The translations under genes and the position numbers were made by a program. From Spirogloea muscicola (Eukaryota > Streptophyta > Zygnematophyceae > Spirogloeales > Spirogloeaceae), in NCBI GenBank assembly GCA_009602725.1, contig WELB01000039.1, forward strand, positions 569,263 to 633,232: a stretch of DNA of 63,970 bases. The letters are read 5' to 3'. Below, one piece after another: positions 42,416 to 52,760 of this stretch. Under the pieces are notes generated by a model, which was not told the DNA's origin, did not search any database, and saw only the letters and a program-made list of their open reading frames with translations. Each line of letters begins with the position of its first letter. Position 1 is the stretch's first letter.

Positions 42416-43290
42416 GTGAGCTCTTCCAAATGGAACAGCTCGTCCGAGTTGAGAGCAGTGGATGTGAGAAGAACGGCCTCCCTCCACTTTGTTTGGCTGC
42501 CATGCGACAGTGTGAATGTGGTAATCGTTCGGAGGATGAAGTCTCTTCGGCAGCTCACATGCTTCGATGTGTGGAGGGAACTGAATGTAATGCCTCCCAC
42601 AATCTTCTCAGAGACGCTACGTATGGCTTGGTGCGCGAGGCAGGTTATCATGCGGCCATGGAGGTGCCGGGCATCATGCCCGTACTCCAGAAGCGTGGCA
42701 GGCCTAACGTCAGGCGTCTGGATGTGGTGGCCACCCTCCGGAGTGGTGGGCCTCGTCTTGTCCTCGACGTCGTTCTCATCGACGCATTCCAACCAGGGGC
42801 ACCCACACCAACTGTGCCAGGTTGGGCGACACATCATGCGGAAAGGAAGAAGAGAGGCACTATAACGACTACCCCCGGGGCGACCACTTCTTTCCATGCG
42901 CCATGGACATATACAGCGGATGAGGAACGAAGTGGTCTTCCCTCCTCCATCGCCTGGCACTGCATGCTGATGCCCGCCGACGTAGTCGGGCGGGTAGCAT
43001 AGGGCATTCTAGCGTCCCGCGAGCCATCGTTGCATGATATAGAATGCGGCTATCATTGAGTCTACAGCGCTCCCAGGCACTCGCGATTCACCAGCGTGCT
43101 GGTCGTGCATTAGCCCAGGTTATGGCTTCCGTGGGGGTGGTTTGGCTCCTCAGTATAGCTTGTCAGATATGCATGTGCTCACTCGGGGATATTTAGTGTC
43201 CCCCTTAGCCAGCTCATTACTCAGTTAACAGGACATTTGTAAGGCTAGATTTGGCCTCCCTTTCAATTTCATGCGCACCGCGCGCCTTCT
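42416..43290 (+). mobile_element. LINE family C copy, C-terminal part
   Basis: Encodes a CCHC finger (CECGNRSEDEVSSAAHMLRC), NLLRDATYGLVREAGYHAAM, RRLDVVATLRSGGPRLVLDV, then after frameshifts YRMRLSLSLQRSQALAIHQR and LSDMHVLTRGY near 43163-43195. The tail CCCTTTCAATTTCATGCGC is shared with the copies ending at 14.1 and 14.77 kb. It is the most diverged of the three families in this window. The upstream 42126-42415 segment is GC-rich and unassigned. Confidence 0.8.
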
Positions 43291-43489
43291 ATCCGGCTGT
43301 CATCGGCTTTTCGAGCTTTTCGGAGCTTTTTTGAGCTTTTTCGAAGGAGAGCCTGTTCTCAGTCTGGTTGCCAGTACTCCGACTTGCTTCGATCAATAAA
43401 GGGAGAGCGGGTGGCCATTTGTGGTAGCCACATCCTGCTGCTGAGTGCTTTGCGCTCTTTGGCCCCTTCGAAGCTTTGCCCTTTAACGG

Positions 43490-43610
43490 TCGCTTGGAAG
43501 AGCTGTTTCTGTTACACAGTCTAACGTCCTTGGAGGCTATTCAGTCCTTTAGCGCCCCTTCCACCCAAGGAATGCGCAAGGCCTGAGAAGAGCTCTTCCA
43601 AAAGCGGCGG
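43490..43610. repeat. Foldback (inverted-repeat) sequence
   Basis: TTGGAAGAGCT near 43493-43503 is mirrored by AGCTCTTCCAAA near 43590-43601, and TCCTTGG (about 43530) by CCAAGGA (about 43566), so the block can fold into a long imperfect hairpin. No coding content; it may be a small non-autonomous element. A related TTGGAAGAGCTGTT occurs at about 7939. Confidence 0.55.
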
Positions 43611-43829
43611 GGGCTGTGAAAGAAAGTGGCTCTCCCACTGGGGCAATGGCTGTGAAGAGCCAGCCCAGGAAGTATGGACAAGGTCCAAAGGGCCGAAAGG
43701 CGCCAAAACACACAGCTATGCTAGAGTATCTTGCTTTTTGCGCCATCCGGCCCCTCCCAACATTATATATTGTTTTGGGATGGCCTCTCACAGCCCCTAC
43801 TCAGTTCGAAAGCGCTGTTCTCTATGCTA

Positions 43830-45135
43830 GAGACTGCAGCAAATGGGAGCTGAAAGGGCACGGCGTTCCCCCCATCCTGCCGGCCCTTCGCCCTTGCCGC
43901 AATGTCCATGCGATCGCGCCCACCGTCATTGCTCCACCCAGTGGGCGGCTCCACTGTCCGGCCCGGGCAGGTCACTGTGAGGGCTGGCCAGTGTGGTTCT
44001 GCTGCGAGCTGGACCCAGATCCCATACCAGTCACGTGGGCGCTGCTTCCCACGCATGTCAACGCAAGCGAGCGCAGCAATTGCTAGCGAGAAGAATGGGC
44101 TCAAGTAGTTGAAGCCTATGCTGAGGGGGGTTTAAAGGCAACAGTGCGAGAGACACCAGCCAGACGGCGCTCTCATTGCCACTGGGCCGCAAGCTCCCAC
44201 AACAGTATAGGGAAAGAATCTGGAGCCGGCCTTCAGGAGCCATCGATGTGGATTCTGCCTCATTTACGACAAACAGCAGCATCAGCTTGCGGGCACTCTT
44301 CGCCTGGCAGAGGACGGAAGTACAAAGTGCAGGAGCTGCTCGTCCTCCGTATGGCATGTCTGACCCTCTGCTCTTCCAGTGCATGTTGCACCATGCAAAT
44401 TGCAAATGAGCTGGCTTTTATCGCCTGCTGGCAAATGCCATCGCTGCAGTGCCAAAGCTGCAGCTCTAATGCCCATCCCTCCAACTGCAGACCTTGTGGA
44501 GCAGGCACAGGCACTGATGTCTCCATGTCAGCCCGAATTTGTCAGCCATGTCAACATATGACTGCGCCAAGACGACAGACATCCTGCACTATGATCCTGC
44601 TTTTCGAGCAGGCTCCAGATGTGGAGCTTGCCTCTACATGGGGAGCGTTAAACCAAGTCCACAATCAGCCAATCTCAAGAGCAGCCACAAGGCTGGATTC
44701 CTACGTACTGCAACTTTCTTGGGCTAAGCAAAATACATGGGTCGCTCCATCTGTAGCGGGTGTCAGGGGACCTTTTGGAGCATCCTCCCAAGCCCTCCTT
44801 GTACTCATGTCCTTGGAGCTAAACTTATTCCAAGCAGCATATATTGACAGTCGCATGTCTCGGTCACTGAAGCTCCACGCTGAAAGCGACTCCACTATCG
44901 CGGCCTGCTGCAAAGGGTATTAAGATAGCCTACGATCAACAGGCTGCAACCCAGGGTGCAGGCTACTTGGTGAAAGACATCCCATGATATGGAGGATCAG
45001 CAAAGTAAAAGCATAAGATCTAGAAACCTGGGAGTCAGATTGGATGAAAGTTTGTCATTGAGCTTCTTGACGCCAGAGAGCCAGCACCGGTTGGACAAAT
45101 GTCAAAGGAAGGTTCGTACAGACTAGCACTCCCTC
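43830..45135. other. Unassigned stretch, no convincing gene
   Basis: A 260-codon open frame (44144-44923, plus) has no recognisable domain and an unusual Cys/Ser/Met composition, and competing frames overlap it. I cannot support a gene. Confidence 0.3.
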
Positions 45136-48100
45136 TTACCGAACAGCCCATTGGAAGTTGAGGTTGCCATCCACAGCATCCTGGAACACAAAAGCAGAGA
45201 TGCCGACGAAGAAAACGAACAAGGTGGCAATAAGGATCTGGAAGAGAAAGTTGGGGGTATCCTTCTGCCGAGGAATTGCCATCACTCTGCGCTGGTCACA
45301 TCCAATAGTAGAGTAAGTGCTCGATGAGGTACACATGGCCAGACTGCACAGCTGTACTTGCATGATAGTACGATGTTGGCACCATATACAGCATAGCAAC
45401 AATTTGAACCTGCATGCTTGGCGGCAGCCAGCTTCCCAGCCAAGAGGGCTGGGGGGTAGGACGCGATTTTGCTATGTCCGCGGATGACTCACTCGTGTAC
45501 CCGTCGAGCAAGTCGGCTGAAAGGAAGGCTCTGAAGGAACACCACGCCTGGCCCGGTGAGGTGCGCATAGAAGAGGCCTTCACCCTAAACACGGTTGCAA
45601 AAGCACAAGTGCAGCAACACTTGTGCAGAAATCAATACTGGCATGATTCTCAACGTGCGCATTATCTGCCAACAGCAACCAGCCAACCACCTTGCAGCAA
45701 GCAGTGCCCCTCTTGCACATCAGGGGGAGAGCTGGCAGATGGTGAACAAAGCTGGAGCAGGGAATATGCCAGTACCCCAAAGATGGCGCGCTTGATGGAT
45801 CCAACATACTTGATGTCGAAGTCCACAGTCTTTGTCATTGCAACAACGCAGCCAGCATCTACCACCACTACCTCGCCCTGTCCTAAATTTTTCTGCACAA
45901 CTGTTTCCTGCCCAAGCAGTCAGGGACTGAGGATGCAGGTAACCGAAGACCTTGCAAAGCGCACTGGAGGTCAGTCCCCTGAAGAAGACTTGTGCTTACA
46001 CGGACTCTGAATTGTTCATCGAGGTGTCTGCACGGGGTGCAAACATCCTGCACCTTGACGGGTTCCCCAGTGGTATTCAAGCAGGATCAGCAACTTACTT
46101 GATCCTCCAGCTGTTATGAAGGCCAAACCCCTGCCAACCAATTTTTGCATAAAGAATCCCTGCAAAGAAAAGCCATGCAGTTGAGAGGAACATCGATGTG
46201 AGGTGGTCAAGTAGCCCTACAGGTTGTCAAAGGGGTTCATGAGGGCAATTTGAGCCTCACCTCCCCGCCAAAAATGCCAACGCGCACTCTTTTTGTAACT
46301 TCCGAGGTGACCATGACTTCATTGATGGAGCAAAGATAAGCATCCCTCTGGAAGGAAACAGCAGTAAGTGCAAGGCAACTCTTGAGTCGAAGAATAGTGC
46401 AATACTAGAGTTGGTGAGCTCGGCCTCAAATTTGAATGACATGACACCTGAGAGCACAAGACAGGTTGTAGACTGGCTTGCAAAGCCACCTGACAGATGA
46501 TCTCTCCACCATACATCTGCAAATCAAGCTGCACACAGTGACTGAGTGTAGCTTCAGTATCTGGTGCTTGTGGCATCTCCTAGGTCATACTCTGTCTTGC
46601 GCGTGTAGATATGCCTAAGCAACCAGCGGAGGCCACCTAGTGAATCGAAACAAGATGGACATGGCGGGTAAAGAGGTAATACTGGAAGGATCTTAGCAAG
46701 CGTGGGAGTTGCAAATCCAATGTACCCATCCAAGGGGCCTCTGTTGACAAACCTGCAGAAGCACAACAGACTTCTTGAGTCTGCAATCAAACTTATTACT
46801 TTGTGCCAGATGATAGCTTATTACGGCCAACACAGGAAATGAGGATAGAATCCCTTCCTTTCAGGCAGGATACACCATAAATATAAGGGCCTGAACCTGT
46901 CACATTCCTTGGCGAAGGTAGGGTTGGCGTGGCTCAAAGGACTATAGAGATATATAACAGTACAAAGCAATACAGAAGTACAAAATTGCGTGTCTGAATC
47001 ATGTTTGGACATAGGAGTGCAAACAGGCCTGACATAACACTTCTTAAGTACAAAGGTAAACACTGTGATCCTGAACTAATGAAATTGCGCCTGCGACAAA
47101 TCAATCGAGCACTTATAGTGAGGGGATGGTTGTCTAGAAGCTCTTGCAGGGTAAGGGGGGTTTTGATCGACACGGGGAACTCACGTGTTCGTAAAGAAGC
47201 TCTCGCCAGATACCCATCGGCGGAAGCTAGCCACGAACCCCCCTGGTCCAATGATGGTGGCCACATTGATCGAACCGCTCATGTAGCACATAGCACCTGC
47301 AAGACCACTGGTGAAGAAATTGCCGTCAAGGCATCCCAAAGTAAGCAAAGCCTAACAGGACAAATACCTCTAGCCCAGACAGCGCACAGACTGGTCCAAG
47401 TATTGTAGATATAATATACAAGGCTGCGACGCTACTAGGTATCTGAAAATTGATTTGATGTATGACAGGCTCTCCTTGTCAGCCGGATTTTATGCGAACA
47501 AAAAATGAAATCATCATTGGCATACAACTTTGTCATGACGAACACAGAACAGTAAGCTGCAATGAGCAACAGGATAGCTGCCAGAAGATGCAAGAGTAAC
47601 TTGCGGGTATCTAGTGACATCCGTCCGCCTGGGTGGTAACTGGAGAAACAGCAGCTTCCGGAAAGTACCTGGCTCGGCCTGCACAATCTGTCCTGGCAAC
47701 AGCAGGATCTGCCAGTTGCAAGTATCGCAGTAATGAGTCCCACCCAGGCTTGACAGTGCTGGCCAAGTCATAGTGACCGGTGAGAGCAATCTGGGTCCGA
47801 ATGCTGGACCAGTTGAAGCTTAAGCCAAGCCGGGGAGGCGAGAGGGACAAGTACGCTGCTCGCAGGCATTCACGTAGCCAGTATTCACAATTCAGCTGAA
47901 AGTCCAGGGCGCAAGCAGCACACAGCACCTGCACAATCTGAGCCTCGCCCCCCAGGATCTGGAAAGGTGTGATGACGGCCTGAGGGCTCTGCATGCCGCA
48001 CTCGCGGCGCCAGCCCCCACCTACCAGTCAGCTCTTGGGCTGGCTCGGTGCCAGGATCAGCTAGTTCTAACGTAAAGTCTGAGAGATGCGGCAGGCTGCC

Positions 48101-48210
48101 AAGCGCCTCAAGAGCGACGGGGAACTTGCAGTTTAGAAGTAACGTTCGAAATAGCGCTGCACCTGGTAGACATATGGCTGGAACGGCGTGTTGATCGTCG
48201 GCGCCGCCAT
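45136..48210 (-). CDS. AIM24-family protein (TIGR00266 type) with C-terminal membrane segment
   Basis: AIM24-domain proteins form a double-psi-barrel-like fold; yeast Aim24 is a mitochondrial inner-membrane factor. Exon 1 (48163-48210) gives [16 protein letters not shown]. Then [13 protein letters not shown] (about 47940), [13 protein letters not shown] (about 47700), [20 protein letters not shown] with [12 protein letters not shown] (about 47200-47290), [20 protein letters not shown] (about 46720), [20 protein letters not shown] (about 46310), [19 protein letters not shown] (about 46130), [20 protein letters not shown] (about 45850), [20 protein letters not shown] (about 45540) and a last exon with a transmembrane helix ([20 protein letters not shown]), stop 45136-45138. 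These match the family's AEPGAM, SGESFF, GEG, VVDAGC and GPG.V.LQS.PF blocks in order. The membrane tail distinguishes it from soluble bacterial members. Confidence 0.88.
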
Positions 48211-48686
48211 GGCCGCCTGGCAATCCGAGAACGTCACGAGGTCCCTTCTCTTCCTCGTATCGCGCTGCACTAAGGCGGCGCCCTCGTTGCCGCCACCGCT
48301 GCCACCCCTACCGCTGCCGCCCTGTGACTGCTGTGCATAGCAGCTATGAGTAGCAGCTGCCCACGCGCCGCGATCGCCGCCGCCGCTCAGGCCAACGTCG
48401 CGCCTAGCGACGCAGTGCGCAGGTCAAGTGCATGGCTGCGCCGCATGCCAGCGAGCTCGGGCGCCGTCGCCGCCGCCGCTGCAGCCGCCGAGGCGGCAAA
48501 GGCGAGGCGGTGGCCGCCATGGCCGGCCTCCCAGGGTCCACCGCGCGGGGCACTCGAGGCTGCCGTTCAGAGCAGACGGCGGACTTGCCACCTCCCAACT
48601 ATTTTAACGGTGCGTCAATGAAGGAGCAGTGACGGCCTTGTGGAGCGAAGGTCACCGCTGACCCTCGGCCTCGCTAATGCCAGGCC

Positions 48687-48808
48687 ATGGCCGCCCCCCG
48701 CGGCGGCGGCTGGAGCGAGGAGGCTCAGGCTCAGGCCTGGCGGCGCGTTCTGGCGCGCCTGGGGCCCGCGGACGTGGCCCGCGCCGCAGCGGCCGGCCGG
48801 CCGCTGGN
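48687..48808 (+). CDS. 5' fragment of an unrecognised gene, cut at a single N
   Basis: Starts MAAPRGGGWSEEAQAQAWRR and continues VLARLGPADVARAAAAGRPL up to the lone N at 48809. The VLARLGPADVARAA stretch recalls the start of an F-box, but the LP.E core is absent. The sequence to the right belongs to a different kind of protein, so this looks like the start of another gene joined at a scaffolding point. Confidence 0.35.
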
Positions 48809-48809
48809 T
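48809..48809. other. Single ambiguous base marking a likely scaffold join
   Basis: The only isolated N in the window. On the left is a start-codon exon of one protein; on the right, mid-protein transferrin sequence with no start. Confidence 0.7.
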
Positions 48810-49923
48810 GCGCTGCTAATGAGGGCGACGCCAAGATCTGCTCTGCCTGCAGCAGTGTTGAGAATTGCGATGTCGATGACGATGTGCGCATCCCTTGCTC
48901 CACACAGAACCCTGCTTGAGAAGTCGCACTCCCATGCCCTCTCTCTCAGTCATGCCATTCCAGCCATGACGTGAAAGGAGAAATTTGGCGAGGAGCCATT
49001 GCTGATGGAAAGAGAACAGGATGCCAGGCCTTTGCGTCCTGATCGCAGCTGCAACCACGATGGCAAGCAAGGCAAGCTGCAACAGCAGCATCAACAGCAA
49101 TAAAAGCTAAGCAGTTTGAGGATGTGGATGCTGCAGTTCTTTGGGGCGGTGGGAGCCTTCAAGTGCCTGGTGGAGAGCGACAACGATGTGGCCTTCACTG
49201 AGCACAACGTCCCACTCAACTACGCAGCCGGCGGCGAGAATGCCGTTACTTCCTGGTCCAATCTACAGAGCCACGACAACTACCGGCTCCTCTGCCCCAC
49301 CGTAAGTGCCTTCAGCTATATCCACACCAAGAAGTTGCGGGGCGGAGGAGCAGCAGATGAAGCAGAGAGCCTTCAGCCCTGTTGCCTGCCTTCCTAGAGT
49401 GGGGAGTCCAAGTGCTACTTGACCTGGCATGCAGAGCCCAGCGGGTGCTCGCAAGTGTTTCAATATCTACTTGCCGTTTGACCTGCATTAAGTAAACCCT
49501 CGTTGAATGTCGCAGGGCGGGTGCGCGCCATTGACCTCCTACCGGGACTGTTCATTTGGAGCGGTGCCAGGCAAGGCCCTGCTAATACGGTCGGACTTCA
49601 ATGAGCAGGACCGCAGCCAGTTGCTCACCGTTCTAGACATTGCCAACGTGCGCGCGCAGGCGTCGGGCCTGCTCTTCTCTGGCAGTGGCAACATCTTCAG
49701 CCCTGGCGCGGTCGGCACAGAGCCCGTGCCCACCGGCACGACGATCCTGGAGTACCTTGGTCCCCTAGAGGCCTTGACCAACAAGCTGGACGCGCTGTCC
49801 ACTCCTGGAAGCTTCGATTACTCTGACACCCCTGCCTCCACTCCGTCATCGGCAACCCTTAGGACCACCACAGTCACATTAGCCGCGACTATGGCGATCG
49901 TTGCTATGCTCCATGGATTCTGA
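48810..49923 (+). CDS. Transferrin-like protein, C-terminal portion
   Basis: Transferrins bind ferric iron with carbonate; secreted or surface transferrins serve iron uptake in some green algae such as Dunaliella. The first piece (from 48810) has CAANEGDAKICSACSSVENC, matching the Cys-rich linker of a transferrin lobe. Exon 49137-49301 gives FFGAVGAFKCLVESDNDVAF then NYRLLCPT (compare YFGYSGAFKCL, GDVAF, YELLCP). Exon 49516-49923 gives GGCAPLTSYRDCSFGAVPGK and ends with a Ser/Thr-rich stretch and a hydrophobic tail (TTVTLAATMAIVAMLHGF) like a GPI-anchor signal. Where animal lobes have VPSH, whose histidine binds iron, this has VPGK. The donor of the first piece is unclear (GTGCGC near 48886 or a GC donor near 48914). 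N-terminal lobes are missing at the N. Confidence 0.8.
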
Positions 49924-51178
49924 ACTTGGTAACAACTTCTCGATATTCAGTCCAAGTTGATCCTATTTTACACAGCAAGGTGTCAATTGCAAGAGAGTAT
50001 GTGTCTGCTATCCATTGAGCAGCATCTTTGTTGCACAGAGGGTGGCCATGGAGACACAGCTGTTGCGCAGTGGAGGTCATAGGTGGGAATCATAATGGTA
50101 GCCATGCCATGATGCATGATGCATACATTCTCTATCGTGCACAACTCTTCAAGAAGAAGAACCAGCTTACATGTGCATGCTGCAGAGACAGCCCAGCGAT
50201 TCTCAGCCTTGGCTGCAGCTTGCAGCTTCAGTCTTTGTCGTTTACTCTAAAGGAAGTGTTGTACCGATGGCTCAGAGTTGTCATATCACAATGAACAGTA
50301 GGTTAAATTGATGCACTAAGTCTGTACTATGCAGGTGTGCAAGGCAATCCCGTTCTTGGCACTGCGTATCACACAAGAAACAGAATGTCTGCCAACTCAG
50401 GCTAGAGGCCTTCGAAATTGTGGAAATTACGACACCTAAGTCTATGCCCCATTTGGTCAAGCTTCGTGGAGACCAGCAGTTGTCTGAACGCTGGACTGAC
50501 GAACTACTTCAGCAAGTCAATGTGACCCCCAGACCATGGGTGCTTGCGTCGCGAGAGAGTAGAGATTGAAGAAAGACTGGCTCCTTCACCTTGGACTTCA
50601 ATTTACACAAGAGCACCGCCATATGCTGAATGCTGGCGAGCAACCTGGAGATAGATGCAACTGGATTGACAAGCGAGTAACAGCCAGATTGTTTGCGCTT
50701 GCACTACCTCGTAGCTGTCCCGTCAAGCAGCCACAAGCCAAAAGCAGCAGCTGTCAATGGCCGGAACAAGACGAAGGAGGAAATTCCGAGCGGCAGAGGA
50801 GCCAACAGCGGGAGCCGTTGGGGTAGCGCCACACCCCCGTGCTTGAAGAGAAGCGGTGCAGCTATCACTGCCGCCTGCACGGCCCGGCCGTGCGCGGCCA
50901 GGCCGCGACGGCTGGCGGAGAGGCAGCGAAGGCGCTTAGACCGCAGGCGACGCCGCCGCCGCCGCCGCCGCCGCTGCGGCGCCCTGAGCTGGTGCGGCCT
51001 CTGCGGGAGCCCGCCGGTGCGACGGCCGGCTAAGCGAGCGGGGCCAGCGACTCGCGCCTCCGAGCAGGAGGCCCTGGCTGCCATCTGACTGCCGGGACTG
51101 TCGCGGCCACCGGCGCCGGGATCGCTCACCTCGCTGGCGGCGCGCCGCCGACGCGGATGACCGGCTGACGGGCCGGGA
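49924..51178. other. Unassigned stretch, no convincing gene
   Basis: Contains a (GCC)n run near 50950 and compositional arginine-rich frames, nothing with family features. The right end is the probable LSM1 promoter and 5' UTR. Confidence 0.3.
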
Positions 51179-52760
51179 ATGTCTTGGGGAGGCTCGGAGG
51201 CTCTCCCCGGCACCTCCAGCTTGGCGGACGACCTCGACAGTGAGTTCGTGCCGCTCCCTCAGCTCAGCTTGCAAACCACGTCACCGTCGTCTGCGGCGCT
51301 GCTGTGAGTCCTGGGGCGGGCTGCTGTGACAACATTGACGACGGCTCCTGCAGGGCGTCTAGCTGACAAGCTGCTGCCGTTTGTCGGGGATGATCTGGGG
51401 TTCCAAGGTCAAGCATGAGCGCGGCCTCTAAGCTCAGCAGTGTGACCACTCCTTTGTATCTATTCAGAAGCACATGCTAGCACAAAACCGTCAGCTACGC
51501 TTGTCAGGCAGAGTTTTGGTGCTCATTCTGGCACCCATGGTTGTGTGAGTAGAGAAGCTGTTGGTTGTCCTGAGGGACGGGCGGAAGCTCATCGGCGTGC
51601 TCCGATCATTTGACCAATTTGGTGAGTACAAGCCGGCCTTTGACAGCTGCTCATGCATCAACCTTGGGCCACTTACTTTTGAGCGAGGCAAGTGTCAATA
51701 GGGCTCCACCACCAACCTTCAGGAGCTTTTGTTTGGACTGGAGCTCGACATCCACTTCTGGGGGTTTGAAGGATTTAGTTGTTCTTGACTTGGGCACCTC
51801 GTAGTTGGCCTCACAAGAACTCGTAAAATTTGCTGCTGCAGCAAGTCATTCAGCTCAGAGTCCTTTGGTTGGTGAAGTCAAGTACTACATGTCCTCAGAT
51901 CTGATTGTTGTGCAAAAGTGTGATGCCAATCAAATATATGATCCCCCTACCATTTAAACAGCTTCAGCGAGCCTGTATATGACAGTTGCCCACAAGACCA
52001 AGCTCGAACCTACTCCTCCAACCTCCAATTGATTCTATAAGAAATCTTCACCCGTTAGGGCAAGTTCAAGTGTGGCTAGCCTCGTGCTGTTTTCAAGCAC
52101 GGCGGGTGTACTTTGGTTGCAGTAGTTCTTCTCGGGGTTTTGTGATTGAAGCCTCAACTTGCTGCTCTGTTATAGCAAACATTGTACTGGAAGGAGCGAT
52201 TGAGAGAATCATAGTTGGTGAAATCTTTTGTGACCTGCCCCTTGGCTTGTACGTGGTCAGGGGGGAAAATGTTGTACTCATTGGCACGCTTGTGAGTACC
52301 CCTGTGATTGTTTCAACACTTTGTATTGCGCACAACAAGCTGAGTGCTTTGGGTGCTTGCTCGGGTGCTTGCTTTCCATTGCCATTTATATTTCCCTACT
52401 CTAGGGGAGCATTCTGGGATGTTGATGAGTGAGCAAAGTCAAGATCTTGTTGCGTGAAGTACACAGACTTCTTCTTACATGTGATAGTTGTGCAGCAGGA
52501 TACAGGGAGGGAGGAGCTACCAGCTCACATGGTCCATGTATCACCAGCCGACATAAGACGGGTAAACAATTGTTGTGCACATCCATTCTGCCCTTTGTGA
52601 TATATGCCTCGTGTTGTTGCATGCAGTCATCTCACAACGCTCTGATGCTGGGTGGGACGCCTCCATGACTTTACCACAGGCCCAGAAAGCAGAAGACGAA
52701 GCTCTGGAGCTGAAAGGAACATTGCGAAAGCGGATGACAGAGTTTCTCGATATGGACTAA
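51179..52760 (+). CDS. LSM1: U6 snRNA-associated Sm-like protein LSm1 (mRNA decay)
   Basis: Specific subunit of the cytoplasmic Lsm1-7 ring that binds deadenylated mRNA 3' ends and promotes decapping. Five exons join perfectly in phase: 51179-51239, 51553-51621, 52176-52291, 52496-52561 and 52680-52760, giving 130 residues. It starts MSWGGSEALPGTSSLADDLD; the Sm1 motif is KLLVVLRDGRKLIGVLRSFD with FANIVLEGAIERIIVG, the Sm2 motif is GLYVVRGENVVLIG, and the C-terminal extension is ELPAHMVHVSPADIRR then LKGTLRKRMTEFLDMD. Start, length and C-terminus all agree with plant LSM1 proteins (about 128). All introns are GT-AG, so this is a fully resolved gene. Confidence 0.97.

Noticed and set aside
44144-44923. 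260-codon hypothetical gene
   Set aside because: No domain, odd composition and competing frames; insufficient support.
48687-48808. True first exon of the transferrin-like gene
   Set aside because: No signal peptide and no transferrin similarity, and a lone N separates it from the transferrin sequence.
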